Positions 9,126 through 18,796 of a DNA stretch of 64,000 bases are shown here, one piece after another. The DNA comes from Dokdonella_A sp963775445 (GTDB taxonomy: Bacteria > Pseudomonadota > Gammaproteobacteria > Xanthomonadales > Rhodanobacteraceae). The position numbers and the translations under genes were made by a program. Location of the stretch: positions 2,046,001-2,110,000 of the forward strand of contig CAVZIT010000004.1 of the NCBI GenBank assembly GCA_963775445.1, written 5' to 3'. The notes beneath the pieces are model-generated. The model searched no databases, had not been told where the DNA came from, and saw nothing but the letters and a program-made list of their open reading frames with translations. The number at the start of each line of letters is the position of its first letter. Position 1 is the stretch's first letter.

Positions 9126-10251
9126 TCACGCATCCGCGCGTTTTGCGCCAGCCTCAAGTCCCGACTTGAGGCTGGCCTCGATGAACTCGTCGAGATCGCC
9201 GTCGAGCACCTTCTGTGTATCGGTTCGCTCGACCCCGGTGCGTAAATCCTTGATTCGTGACTGATCGAGCACATAGTTGCGAATCTGGCTGCCCCAGCCG
9301 ATGTCGGACTTGGTGCTCTCGAGCGCGTCCTTTTCGGCATTGCGCTTCTGGACTTCCAGCTCGTAGAGCTTGGCCTTGAGCATCTTCATCGCGCGATCAC
9401 GGTTCGCATGCTGCGAGCGCTCGGTCTGGCAGGCGACGACCACCCCAGTCGGAACGTGGGTAATGCGCACGGCCGATTCGGTCTTGTTGACGTGCTGGCC
9501 CCCCGCTCCTGAAGACCGATAGACATCGGTCTTGAGATCCGCCGGATTGATATCGATATCGATGTTGTCGTCCACTTCGGGGCTCACGAAGATCGAGGAA
9601 AACGACGTGTGCCGACGATTATCCGAATCGAACGGCGACTTGCGCACCAGCCGATGCACGCCGATTTCGGTCTTGAGCCATCCGTAGGCGTACTCGCCTT
9701 CGACGCGGAAGGTCGCGCTCTTGATACCCGCCACGTCGCCGGCGCTCGCTTCGAGCAATTCAGTCCGCCAACCCTTGTTTTCGCACCAGCGAAGATACAT
9801 GCGCAACAGCATCTCGGCCCAGTCTTGCGCCTCCGTGCCACCGGCCCCGGCCTGCACATCGACGAACGCGTTGTTCATATCCATTTCGCCCGCAAACATG
9901 CGCCGGAACTCGAGCGCTTCAACTTCGCGTGCGCGCGCTTCGACGTCGGAAGCGACTGCCTCGGCAGTCGCATCATCGCGTTCGGAGATTGCGAGATCCA
10001 GCAGGTCGCTCGCCTCGGCGAGGCTATCCGTCAACTCACCGATGCTTCCGACAATCCGAGCAAGGTTCGCGCGCTCACGGCCGAGCTCCTGTGCACGTTG
10101 CGGATCGTTCCAGACATCCGGGAGCTCGAGTTCACGCGTAACTTCCTCCAATCGTTCGCGCTTGACGTCGTAGTCAAAGATACCCCCTTAGCGAAGACAC
10201 CCGCTCGGTGAGGCTCGCGATGCGGGCGGCTATCGGATTGGTCTCGATCAT
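9126..10251 (-). CDS. prfB: Peptide chain release factor 2, with programmed +1 frameshift
   Basis: RF2 releases nascent peptides at UGA and UAA codons. Translation starts at the ATG at 10251 and gives 25 residues (MIETNPIAAR through RGYL) before an in-frame UGA at 10174-10176. Skipping one base there joins the 349-residue downstream frame, giving a total of 374 residues. The slippery context is the classical RF2 one: an AGGGGG Shine-Dalgarno-like sequence, then UAU CUU UGA C. Other signatures are the tripeptide anticodon SPF in VRKSPFDSDNRR and the catalytic GGQ in GAGGQHVNKTESAVR. RF2 thus senses its own level. It is transcribed in the same direction as recJ, with about 195 bp between them, and converges on the 8286 gene. 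Confidence 0.97.
10173..10188 (-). promoter_or_regulatory. RF2 autoregulatory frameshift site
   Basis: Read on the minus strand, this is AGGGGG, a three-base spacer (TAT), CTT, TGA, C. The internal Shine-Dalgarno-like hexamer, slippery CUU codon and weak UGA-C stop match the conserved RF2 programmed frameshift. When RF2 is scarce, the ribosome shifts +1 and makes full-length protein. Confidence 0.96.
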
Positions 10252-10293
10252 GATTGCGTCGTGTCGCCGTAGGAGCTAGTGATGGTAGCAAGA

Positions 10294-10322
10294 ATGCAAT
10301 CACCCGGAAGCGGTGATTGCAT
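10294..10322. repeat. Eleven-base-pair intergenic hairpin
   Basis: The arms ATGCAATCACC and GGTGATTGCAT pair perfectly around the loop CGGAAGC. It lies in the 195-bp gap between recJ and prfB. No T run follows on the minus strand, so it may be a processing or protective structure at the end of the long car-recJ transcript. Confidence 0.55.
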
Positions 10323-10446
10323 GCAGCACCAACTGCTGCCCCGACAGACGCACCCCTTTTCGGCAGATTGCATCCGGTCATCGCGTGGGCTTCGGGCTTC
10401 GTCGCAAGTCGTGCCACGATGGGATCGTCGCGTCGCCATCCAGCAA

Positions 10447-12246
10447 TTACGATGTTTCTTCACCGTCAGTCGGCACGGGTTCGAAATGGCGCAACACCAG
10501 GCGCAATCGTTCGCGACCGTTCCATTGGTCGATCTCGAGCTGGTAAGCAGCGCGCATACGCGGAGGTGGAATGGCGCCAGCCGTCGCATTGAACAGCATC
10601 CCATCGAGAGCCACGCAGGAATCCGTGGCGGGAAGCACGGGAACGAGGCGCAGTCGCCAATGCTTGCCACCGACCAAGCGCCACTGCTCGACGTCGAACA
10701 CGTTGTCGAACAGAGGCTCGGCGAACCCCTGGCCCCAGGGACCCGCGTAACGCAGTGTCTGTGCGAGATTCAGATCGAAATCGCCGCTGTGGAGTTCGCC
10801 GTCGGTAAACACAATCGACTGCAGGACTTGGGTGCCAAGCTGCTCTTGTGCAACGCGGTCGAACGCGATGGCAAAACGCTCGAGGTCCGCGTGCAGCAGA
10901 CTCAACCCGGCCGCCATCGCGTGCCCGCCAAAGCGCCCGATCAATCCTGGTTCGCGCGCATCCACCGTGGCGAGAGCGTCGCGGACATGGAAGCCCGGGA
11001 TCGAGCGTGCCGATCCTCGCAACTCGGAGCTGCCGGCGGCGACTGGCGCGCAAGCGACCACCGGTCGATTGAGCCGCTCTTTCAAGCGCGAAGCAACGAG
11101 TCCGACGATTCCGGGATGCCAGTTCGCGTGGTACAGCACGACGCCGACGGAGGCGGACGCAGTTTGCCCGGATACTTTCTCGACCGCCGCTTCGGCTTGT
11201 TCGATCATCGCGGCCTGCAGCGAACGGCGTTCGGCATTGATATCGGACAGTTGTCCGGCGAGCGCCGCCGCACGTGACGGATCATCGCTGAGCAGGCATT
11301 CGATGCCGATGCTCATGTCCTCGATCCTGCCCGCAGCATTGATACGTGGGCCGATCGCAAAACCCAGGTCGGCTGCCACGGCGCGCGCCGGATCGCGGCC
11401 CGCAGCCTCGAACAACGCGCAAATGCCGGCGCAGGCCCGGCTCGCGCGAATACGATTCAAGCCGGCGGCTACCAGGATTCGATTGTTTGTGTCGAGCGGC
11501 ACGAGATCGGCGACGGTGCCCAGCGCCACCAAATCCAGGAGAGCGGCCAGATCCACCTGGGGTTTGCTCAGATGAGCGCGCAAAGCGAGCAGAAGGTAGA
11601 ACACGACGCCGACGCCGCAAAGGGACTTGAGCGCGGCCGGGCTATTCACGGCCGCATCCGGCGCGTGAGAATCGCCACGAAAGTGCTCATCGCCGCGCGT
11701 CTCACCGAAGGGTAAAGACGGATTCACTATGGCGTCGGCATCCGGTAGCGTCTCGCCAGGCAAATGATGATCCGTCACGAGTACGCGAATTCCACGTGCG
11801 CGAGCTGCCGCAACGCCGGCATGACTGGCGATGCCGTTGTCGACGGTCACGATCAGATCCGGCGCCGGAGCGGAAAACGTCGAAACCAGCGCCGGGCTCA
11901 AACCGTAGCCGTGGAGCGCACGATGCGGCACGCGATAATCGACATGGCGCGCGCCGAGCAGACGCAAACCGCGCAGGGCTACAGCGGTTGCCGTCGCACC
12001 GTCGCAATCGAAGTCGCCGACCACAAGAATGCGCCGGTCCCGCGCGATCATCTCCGTGAGCAGCGCACAGGCACTGGCGAGGCCACCCAGGATCGGCGAC
12101 GCAAGCCGCTGCAATCGGTGCTCGACTTCGAGCGCTGCCCGCACACCGCGTGCTGCATAGACCCTTCGCAACACCGGATGCAAACCCGCAGACCATTCCG
12201 GCGCCTTGGCGAAAACGGGACGACGCTCGATACGAACGCCGTTCAT
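10447..12246 (-). CDS. recJ: Single-stranded-DNA-specific exonuclease RecJ
   Basis: RecJ degrades single-stranded DNA 5' to 3' in recombination and mismatch repair. The 599-residue protein has the DHH phosphoesterase motifs: VGDFDCDGATAT at about residue 76-87, TVDNGIASH, VTDHHLPG at about 157-164, and GPRINAAGRIEDMSIG further on. A DHHA1/OB region follows at the C-terminus, including FGGHAMAAGLSL. I set the start at the ATG at 12246 because its ATGA overlaps the stop of the upstream rpfE and it matches the usual N-terminus (RIERRPVF). The open frame extends 20 codons further. The genes rpfE and recJ are therefore translationally coupled, as in Xanthomonas. Confidence 0.95.
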   Translation of the reverse strand: MNGVRIERRPVFAKAPEWSAGLHPVLRRVYAARGVRAALEVEHRLQRLASPILGGLASACALLTEMIARDRRILVVGDFDCDGATATAVALRGLRLLGARHVDYRVPHRALHGYGLSPALVSTFSAPAPDLIVTVDNGIASHAGVAAARARGIRVLVTDHHLPGETLPDADAIVNPSLPFGETRGDEHFRGDSHAPDAAVNSPAALKSLCGVGVVFYLLLALRAHLSKPQVDLAALLDLVALGTVADLVPLDTNNRILVAAGLNRIRASRACAGICALFEAAGRDPARAVAADLGFAIGPRINAAGRIEDMSIGIECLLSDDPSRAAALAGQLSDINAERRSLQAAMIEQAEAAVEKVSGQTASASVGVVLYHANWHPGIVGLVASRLKERLNRPVVACAPVAAGSSELRGSARSIPGFHVRDALATVDAREPGLIGRFGGHAMAAGLSLLHADLERFAIAFDRVAQEQLGTQVLQSIVFTDGELHSGDFDLNLAQTLRYAGPWGQGFAEPLFDNVFDVEQWRLVGGKHWRLRLVPVLPATDSCVALDGMLFNATAGAIPPPRMRAAYQLEIDQWNGRERLRLVLRHFEPVPTDGEETS

Positions 12247-13199
12247 GTGTCGAGCGGCCGAATCGCGCGCCAGAAAAACCACCCATTGCGAAGGTTCACC
12301 TGGCATCGCTCGCCGGATTGAAACAACACATCGACGCGACGAACTCGACGAGACCGCAAGGCAGCGTCGATCGGCACCAACCAGCCCTGCTCGAGATCAA
12401 GGCCGGTCAGACGGCGCAAGTCCAGCAGAAACGAACCGGCCTTTGCTGCGTTGCATATCCCCGACGCATCGAAACGGTCGGCCATTCCGGAGCACGGGAC
12501 ACCCGCACCTAACGCGAGCGCCTGGACGAGTGGATCTTCGCTGATTGCTGCAGCGATATCGGAGCGCACCCAATCCGGCCTGCGTCCAGCACCCCAGAAC
12601 CAGACGCTGTTGACGGCCGGCCGGCCGCGGGATACGCGACTCGCATTCAGTGAATGATTGTGCAAGATGATTTGCGCTTCGTTCAAGAGCACACGCCAGC
12701 GCTTTCCCGCATGCCCTTCGGGAAGATGCTTCCGAAGATCATCGCCAAGCGCCACTTCGGGCGGTGCGAAGTCGGGCAAGTCGATTTCATTTGCGCAACG
12801 CACATACCAGCGCGCCGGCGTCCCGGCTTCGATGCGCAACCCTTGTTCGGCGAATGGCAGCTTGAGTTCACCAAGCAATTCGTCGCTTTCCTCGCGCGAC
12901 AAGCCGAGATCGCCACAGGCCAGCATGCGTGCCGATATCATGTCGGCCCGCACGTGCGCCGGATCGGCGCGCAGCCAGATGGCGTCGTCTGCCGGGTATC
13001 CGTCGAGCTCTCGCGTCAGTGCAGCAACGGGGATGGACGAACCCGGCAGGGCGAAGCAATTTTGCAGCAGCGTGAACGAATCGCCATGAGCCGTGGGCAA
13101 TCGATCGGACCGCGCCCACCAGCGTGCCAGTACGCCCTGATGAGTAGTCTTATCGGCAGCCAGCCCGCGCCGCGCCGGAACCAACACGATCAGCCGCAT
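12243..13199 (-). CDS. rpfE: RpfE-like regulatory protein (phosphoglycerate-mutase-like)
   Basis: A 318-residue protein recognised by position (between greA and recJ, as rpfE in Xanthomonas) and by the conserved block LLNEAQIILHNHSLNA with GRPAVNSVWFWGAG. That block resembles the metal-binding C-terminal part of cofactor-independent phosphoglycerate mutase-type (alkaline phosphatase superfamily) proteins. In Xanthomonas, rpfE influences exoenzyme and exopolysaccharide production, but its biochemical activity is not established. I favour the ATG at 13199 (MRLIVLVPARR), which has AGG seven bases upstream; the frame is open for 12 more codons. The stop overlaps the recJ start by four bases. There is no signal peptide, so it is probably cytoplasmic. 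Confidence 0.78.
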   Translation of the reverse strand: MRLIVLVPARRGLAADKTTHQGVLARWWARSDRLPTAHGDSFTLLQNCFALPGSSIPVAALTRELDGYPADDAIWLRADPAHVRADMISARMLACGDLGLSREESDELLGELKLPFAEQGLRIEAGTPARWYVRCANEIDLPDFAPPEVALGDDLRKHLPEGHAGKRWRVLLNEAQIILHNHSLNASRVSRGRPAVNSVWFWGAGRRPDWVRSDIAAAISEDPLVQALALGAGVPCSGMADRFDASGICNAAKAGSFLLDLRRLTGLDLEQGWLVPIDAALRSRRVRRVDVLFQSGERCQVNLRNGWFFWRAIRPLDT

Positions 13200-13274
13200 C
13201 GAGAACCTGCGATCGATCGCATCAACCGAGGGCACTTGCCACCGTTACCTCGGCCCCCGCTACCGCGCACCTCG

Positions 13275-13754
13275 TCAGGGTCCGTACTGCACACCAACTA
13301 TCTCGTAGCGGCGGCTGCCATTGGGCGCCTCGAAGACGAAGCTGTCGCCCTCGCTCTTGCCAATCAGCGCACGCGCGAACGGCGAGCTGACCGAAATCAG
13401 ACTTTGCTTGATATCGGCTTCGAGGTCGCCGACGATCTGGTAGGTGACGGCTTCCCCACTGTCTTCGTCCGCCAGCTCGACCGTCGCGCCGAACACGATG
13501 CGCGAACCGGCATTGAGGCGACTCACGTCGATCACCTCGGCATGACTGAGCTCCGATTCGAGTTCCTTGATGCGTCCTTCGACAAAACTCTGCTGGTCGC
13601 GTGCTGCGTGGTACTCGGCGTTCTCCTTGAGGTCACCGTGAGCGCGTGCTTCGGCAATCGCGCCGATGATGCGCGGGCGCTCGACCGATTTGAGACGATC
13701 CAGCTCCTCGCGCAGCCGTTGCGCTCCCTGTTTGGTCATGGGTGGGCGTTTCAT
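13275..13754 (-). CDS. greA: Transcription elongation factor GreA
   Basis: GreA binds the RNA polymerase secondary channel and stimulates cleavage of backtracked RNA. The protein is 159 residues, the usual length. An N-terminal coiled coil carries the acidic tip in ARAHGDLKENAEYHAA, and the C-terminal FKBP-like domain includes SSPFARALIGKSEGD. The start MKRPPMTK is supported by a four-base ATGA overlap with the carB stop, which implies translational coupling. An internal start MTKQG would give the more usual N-terminus but breaks the coupling. The gene is part of the carA-carB-greA-rpfE-recJ unit. Confidence 0.97.
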   Translation of the reverse strand: MKRPPMTKQGAQRLREELDRLKSVERPRIIGAIAEARAHGDLKENAEYHAARDQQSFVEGRIKELESELSHAEVIDVSRLNAGSRIVFGATVELADEDSGEAVTYQIVGDLEADIKQSLISVSSPFARALIGKSEGDSFVFEAPNGSRRYEIVGVQYGP

Positions 13755-16700
13755 GCGGGAAGAGTTCCTTGATGATTTGCGCTAGTCAGTATTTCGCGAT
13801 GCAGCTCCTGCAAGCTGTTGACGCTGCCGCCATCGCGGAAATCGAGCGAATGCAGCAGCGCCCTCGCACCTGCGATCGTGGTCGAATACAGAACGCGTTG
13901 CTGCAACGCCTCGCGGCGGATCGAAAACGAATCGGCAATCGCCTGCTTGCCTTCGGTCGTGTTGACGATGAACACGATCTCGCCGTTCTTGATCAAGTCG
14001 ACAATGTGTGGCCGGCCCTCGAGAACCTTGTTGATGCGCGCGCAGGCGATGCCGCGTTCCCCGAGAAACGCAGCGGTGCCGCCCGTGGCGACCAAGGAGA
14101 ACCCGCGCTGGATCAGATCGATCGCGACCGCCTGCAGTCGTTGCTTGTCGGCATCGCGTACCGAAAGGAACGCCTTGCCTGGGCGCGGCTCGGGGATGCT
14201 TGCCGCCTCGTGCGCGCGCGCGAACGCCGCGCCAAAACTGCGACCGACGCCCATGACCTCGCCGGTCGATCGCATCTCGGGTCCGAGTATCGGATCGACG
14301 TTATGGAACTTGAGGAACGGGAAAATCGCTTCCTTGACGGAATAGTATTGCGGCACGACCTCGTGAGTCATGCCCTGCGCGGCAAGACCCCGTCCCACCA
14401 TGCAACGCGCGGCGATCTTGGCCAGCGCAACGCCGGTCGCCTTGGATACGAACGGCACGGTACGCGAGGCACGCGGGTTCACTTCAAGGATGAAAACGCT
14501 TTCGCCCTGAATCGCGAATTGCGTATTCATGAGGCCGACCACACCGAGCGCGTGCGCGAGCACCCGCACCTGCCTCCTCAGTTCCGCCTGCATCGCTGCC
14601 GTAAGCGAGTACGGCGGCAGGGAACAGGAAGAGTCGCCCGAATGGACGCCGGCCTCCTCGATGTGTTCCATGATGCCGCCGACGAGCACGTTGCCGTCGC
14701 TGTCGGCAACAAGATCGACATCCACCTCGACTGCATGATCGAGAAAACGATCGAGCAGCACGGGGGAATCGGACGACACGCGCACCGCCTCGCGGATGTA
14801 GCGCGCGAGATCGCCGTCGTCGTACACGATTTCCATGGCGCGGCCGCCGAGCACGTAGCTCGGCCGCACCACCAGCGGATAACCGATTTCGCGCGCCAGG
14901 ACGAGCGCCTCATCGGCGCTGCGCGCGGTACGGTTCGGAGGTTGCAGCAACCCCAGTTGGTTGATGAGTTTCTGGAAGCGTTCGCGATCTTCCGCAAGGT
15001 CGATCGAATCGGGCGTGGTGCCGATAATCGGCACCCCGGCAGCTTCGAGCGCGCGCGCAAGCTTCAGCGGGGTCTGCCCGCCGAACTGGACGATCACGCC
15101 CCTGGGTTTTTCCAGATCGACGATTTCGAGTACGTCCTCGAGTGTGAGGGGCTCGAAATACAACCGGTCCGACGTGTCGTAATCGGTCGACACCGTTTCG
15201 GGATTGCAATTGATCATGATGGTCTCGTAACCATCTTCGCGCAGCGCAAGAGACGCATGCACGCAGCAATAGTCGAACTCGATGCCCTGGCCAATGCGAT
15301 TCGGACCACCGCCGAGCACGATGACCTTAGCGCGATCCGACGGTTCGGCTTCGCATTCGTCCTCGTACGTCGAGTAGAGATACGCGGTCGATGTCGGAAA
15401 CTCCGCTGCACACGAGTCGACACGCTTGAATACCGGACGCACGCCGAACGCGCGCCGCAGGTGGCGCATTGCATTCTCGTCGGTACCCAGCACCTCGGCC
15501 AGTCGCGCGTCGGAAAACCCCTTGCGCTTGAGTTCGCGCATGCGCGTCGAATCGATCGCGGCAAGCCCTTCGCATTTGACTCTGGCCTCCTCGCGCACCA
15601 GGTCTTCGATCTGCGCCAGAAACCACGGATCGATGCGCGTCAACTCGAACACGCTTGCGAGCGCCAACCCGGCGCGAAACGCATCGGCGACGAAGAAGAC
15701 CCGGTCGCAGCCCGGTTCCTTGAGCTCGCGCTTGAGCGCGGCAAGCCCAGCGTCGGTGGTCGCGTCGATCTGGCTCGGATTGAGGCCGTTCTTGTCGGTC
15801 TCGAGGCCGCGCAGCGCCTTGTGCAGGGATTCCTGAAAAGTGCGGCCGATGGCCATGACCTCACCAACGGATTTCATCTGCGTTGTCAGACGCGCATCCG
15901 TCGTCGGGAATTTCTCGAACGCGAAACGCGGTATCTTGGTCACCACGTAATCGATGCTGGGCTCGAACGATGCAGGCGTGCGGCCGCCGGTAATCTCGTT
16001 GCGCAGCTCGTCCAGCGTGTAGCCAACGGCGAGTTTGGCTGCGACCTTGGCAATCGGAAATCCTGTCGCCTTCGACGCCAGCGCGGAGGACCGCGACACG
16101 CGCGGGTTCATTTCGATCACCACGACGCGGCCGTCCTCGGCATTGACACCGAACTGGACATTGGAGCCGCCCGTATCGACGCCGATCTTGCGTAGCACGG
16201 CGATCGAGGCGTCGCGCAGTCGCTGGAATTCCTTGTCGGTCAAGGTCTGCGCCGGCGCCACCGTAATCGAATCACCGGTATGCACGCCCATCGGATCGAG
16301 ATTCTCGATCGAACAGACGATGATGCAGTTATCCGCATGGTCGCGCACGACTTCCATCTCGAACTCTTTCCAGCCGAGCACCGATTCCTCGACCAGCACT
16401 TCATGGACAGGTGAAAGTTCGAGACCCCGTTCGACGATTTCGACAAACTCCTCGCGGTTGTAGGCGATGCCGCCACCACTGCCGCCCAGCGTGAAGCTGG
16501 GGCGGATGATGGTCGGATAGCCGACTTCGGCCTGGATCGCGAACGCGCCGTCGAGTGATTTGGCCACTTCGGCGCGCGGCACATCGAGTCCGATATCGAG
16601 CATCGCGTGGCGAAACAGGTTGCGATCCTCCGCCATGCGGATTGCATCGCGCGACGCGCCGATCAACTCGACGCCGTACTTTTCCAGCACGCCATTGTCG

Positions 16701-17008
16701 GCGAGATCGAGCGCGCAATTGAGAGCGGTCTGGCCGCCCATGGTGGGCAGGAGCGCGTCCGGCCTCTCCTTGGCGATGATGCGCTCACAGGTCTGCCAGT
16801 TGATCGGCTCGATATACACCGCGTCGGCAGTGTCCGGATCCGTCATGATCGTCGCCGGATTCGAATTCACCAGGACTACGCGAAAGCCTTCCTGCTTGAG
16901 GGCCTTGCACGCCTGAGCACCCGAATAATCGAATTCGCAGGCCTGACCGATCACTATCGGGCCCGCGCCAATGATCAGGATGGAACGAAGATCAGTTCTT
17001 CTCGGCAC
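13751..17008 (-). CDS. carB: Carbamoyl-phosphate synthase large subunit
   Basis: CarB makes carbamoyl phosphate from bicarbonate, ammonia (delivered by CarA) and two ATP, feeding arginine and pyrimidine synthesis. The 1085-residue protein has two homologous ATP-grasp halves. The first begins with ILIIGAGPIVIGQACEFDYS and includes SFTLGGSGGGIAYN. The second begins with KVIVLGGGPNRIGQGIEFDY and includes SYVLGGRAMEIVYDD. A C-terminal MGS-like allosteric domain (LVATGGTAAFLGERGIA) follows. The start is a GTG at 17008 giving MPRRTDLRS, which is the conserved N-terminus and has GAGG ten bases upstream. The ATG at 17017 sits too close to that site. The first 17 bases overlap the end of the preceding exported-protein gene, and the stop overlaps greA. 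Confidence 0.97.
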   Translation of the reverse strand: MPRRTDLRSILIIGAGPIVIGQACEFDYSGAQACKALKQEGFRVVLVNSNPATIMTDPDTADAVYIEPINWQTCERIIAKERPDALLPTMGGQTALNCALDLADNGVLEKYGVELIGASRDAIRMAEDRNLFRHAMLDIGLDVPRAEVAKSLDGAFAIQAEVGYPTIIRPSFTLGGSGGGIAYNREEFVEIVERGLELSPVHEVLVEESVLGWKEFEMEVVRDHADNCIIVCSIENLDPMGVHTGDSITVAPAQTLTDKEFQRLRDASIAVLRKIGVDTGGSNVQFGVNAEDGRVVVIEMNPRVSRSSALASKATGFPIAKVAAKLAVGYTLDELRNEITGGRTPASFEPSIDYVVTKIPRFAFEKFPTTDARLTTQMKSVGEVMAIGRTFQESLHKALRGLETDKNGLNPSQIDATTDAGLAALKRELKEPGCDRVFFVADAFRAGLALASVFELTRIDPWFLAQIEDLVREEARVKCEGLAAIDSTRMRELKRKGFSDARLAEVLGTDENAMRHLRRAFGVRPVFKRVDSCAAEFPTSTAYLYSTYEDECEAEPSDRAKVIVLGGGPNRIGQGIEFDYCCVHASLALREDGYETIMINCNPETVSTDYDTSDRLYFEPLTLEDVLEIVDLEKPRGVIVQFGGQTPLKLARALEAAGVPIIGTTPDSIDLAEDRERFQKLINQLGLLQPPNRTARSADEALVLAREIGYPLVVRPSYVLGGRAMEIVYDDGDLARYIREAVRVSSDSPVLLDRFLDHAVEVDVDLVADSDGNVLVGGIMEHIEEAGVHSGDSSCSLPPYSLTAAMQAELRRQVRVLAHALGVVGLMNTQFAIQGESVFILEVNPRASRTVPFVSKATGVALAKIAARCMVGRGLAAQGMTHEVVPQYYSVKEAIFPFLKFHNVDPILGPEMRSTGEVMGVGRSFGAAFARAHEAASIPEPRPGKAFLSVRDADKQRLQAVAIDLIQRGFSLVATGGTAAFLGERGIACARINKVLEGRPHIVDLIKNGEIVFIVNTTEGKQAIADSFSIRREALQQRVLYSTTIAGARALLHSLDFRDGGSVNSLQELHREILTSANHQGTLPA

Positions 17009-17402
17009 GCGCAGCATTCCTCGCGCCATGCGCGGCGGGTTCGGGCCCGAGCAGCCACGCACTCGCAACCGTATCCTTGGGAACCGTCAGTTCGATGGTG
17101 CCTTTTCCGAAATCGAGCCTTAGCGTCAATTCGACGTTGGTGTACTTGGTCAGGACGCCACGCCTCACGGTGCCATAGGTCGATCGGATCTCGATCCTTT
17201 CGCCGATGTGCTGTTCCAGTTCCGCATAAGGCACCTCGCGTCCGGCTCGCTCGCCGGTCTTCGAGCTGACCGATGCCGCCGATGCCTGTGCGGCGACGGC
17301 ATCCGTGGCGACGCCCGCGAGCAGCGGAAAAACCAGAGCCAATCCGAGGATCCTTGCGAAACGGTAACTGAAACGACGCGAATGAATGGCTGAATCGATC
17401 AT
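16992..17402 (-). CDS. Small exported protein between carA and carB
   Basis: A 136-residue protein with a signal peptide (hydrophobic stretch ILGLALVFPLLAGVA, probable cleavage after AVAA). The mature region contains ELEQHIGERIEIRSTYGTVRRGVL and YTNVELTLRL, which read like a small beta-barrel resembling an SH3/Sm-type fold. I recognise no named family. The ATG has AAGGA just upstream and lies six bases after the carA stop. The 3' end overlaps carB by 17 bases, so the gene is locked into the car operon. Why an envelope protein is co-expressed with carbamoyl-phosphate synthase is unknown. Confidence 0.8.
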   Translation of the reverse strand: MIDSAIHSRRFSYRFARILGLALVFPLLAGVATDAVAAQASAASVSSKTGERAGREVPYAELEQHIGERIEIRSTYGTVRRGVLTKYTNVELTLRLDFGKGTIELTVPKDTVASAWLLGPEPAAHGARNAARAEKN

Positions 17403-17408
17403 TTGTCC

Positions 17409-18548
17409 TTACGCCGCGGCAGCCGCGTGCGCCTCCATCTGGTGGATGAAATCATCGAACAGGCCCGCAACGTCATGCGGACCCGGGTTGGCCTCAGGGT
17501 GTCCCTGAAAACCTGCAACCGGGGTGTCACGGAAGCGGATGCCCTGCAACGAGCCGTCAAACAGCGACCGATGGCTGGCCGCGACATGGGCGGGCAGGCT
17601 CGCCTCGTCAACCGCGAAGCCGTGGTTCTGGCTGGATATCATGACGCGACCATCGGCGAGGTCGACTACTGGATGGTTGGCGCCATGATGGCCGAATTTC
17701 ATCTTGAGCGTGCGCGCACCGCATGCGAGCGCCAGCAACTGGTGCCCAAGGCAGATTCCCAAGACCGGCAACTTGACGCGTATCAGCTCGCGCGCAGCAT
17801 CGATCGCATAGGTACACGCCGCCGGATCGCCCGGTCCGTTTCCGAGCAGCACACCATCCGGCCTGAACGCGAGAATATCGGCTGCCGGAGTTTGCGCCGG
17901 CACGACGGTCACTTCGCAATTGCGATCGACCAACATCCGAAGCAAGCTGCGCTTGATGCCGTAGTCGCATGCGACTACCCGGAAGCGCGCACTGCCAGTC
18001 GCGAATTCCGAGCGGTCAAGATCGTAACTGCCTTCGCGCCAGTCATAGCGTACTCGCGTGGAAACGACCTTCGCCAGATCCACTCCATCGAGTCCCGGAA
18101 ACGCGCGCGCCTGGGCGATGGCGGCCTCGTCGGACACCCCGGCGCCGGTCACGATGCATCCGCCCTGCGCGCCCGCATCGCGCAAATGACGCGTCAAGCG
18201 GCGCGTGTCGATCCCCGCGATCGCGACGACTTGATTGCGCACGAGGTAGTCGCCCAGTGATTCGTGCGAGCGCCAGCTGCTGGCACGGATCGGCAGGTCG
18301 CGGATCACCAGTCCGGCCGCCTGTACCCGGTCCGATTCCGCATCGATTTCGGTACAGCCGGTGTTGCCGATATGGGGATAGGTCAGAGTGACGATCTGCT
18401 GCACATAGGACGGATCGGTCAGGATTTCCTGATAGCCGGTCATGGCGGTGTTGAACACCACTTCGCCGCAGGCATGGCCCGAAGCGCCGACTGCAAGCCC
18501 ACGGAACAGGCTGCCATCTGCAAGCGCGAGTAGTGCCGGAATCGTCAT
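17409..18548 (-). CDS. carA: Carbamoyl-phosphate synthase small subunit (glutaminase)
   Basis: CarA hydrolyses glutamine and channels ammonia to CarB. The 379-residue protein has the N-terminal CPSase small-chain domain (VVFNTAMTGYQEILTDPSY) and a C-terminal class I glutamine amidotransferase domain. The nucleophile cysteine is in LGICLGHQLLALA, and the His/Glu pair is in GFQGHPEANPGP. It opens the minus-strand operon carA, exported protein, carB, greA. The 248 bp upstream, shared with the divergent 2OG oxygenase gene, should hold its promoter. I could not pick out a convincing ArgR or PurR-type operator there. Confidence 0.97.
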   Translation of the reverse strand: MTIPALLALADGSLFRGLAVGASGHACGEVVFNTAMTGYQEILTDPSYVQQIVTLTYPHIGNTGCTEIDAESDRVQAAGLVIRDLPIRASSWRSHESLGDYLVRNQVVAIAGIDTRRLTRHLRDAGAQGGCIVTGAGVSDEAAIAQARAFPGLDGVDLAKVVSTRVRYDWREGSYDLDRSEFATGSARFRVVACDYGIKRSLLRMLVDRNCEVTVVPAQTPAADILAFRPDGVLLGNGPGDPAACTYAIDAARELIRVKLPVLGICLGHQLLALACGARTLKMKFGHHGANHPVVDLADGRVMISSQNHGFAVDEASLPAHVAASHRSLFDGSLQGIRFRDTPVAGFQGHPEANPGPHDVAGLFDDFIHQMEAHAAAAA

Positions 18549-18796
18549 AGTCGCCTGGTTTGCGTCTGGGTCCGGCCCGCCGCATCACGATGGTGGATGC
18601 GACGAAACCCGCGGGCTGGCGGCAACCAGTCCGAGAGCCGGAATGAGGGGTTCAAGGCGAGCGGAAATGATAAGCGCCGCACGCGTTCCTGTCCATTACC
18701 CGAGCACGGAATAGCCGGCGCGGAAAGCTCAAACCCGGTCAAGGCGCGGCATGGCAAGCTGCTGATAAAATCGGCCCGGCATCCGGGAAATTCGCC

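Noticed and set aside
13742..16195. 817-codon open frame antisense to carB
   Set aside because: It is the mirror of carB codon bias. No domain is visible and carB is clearly the real gene.
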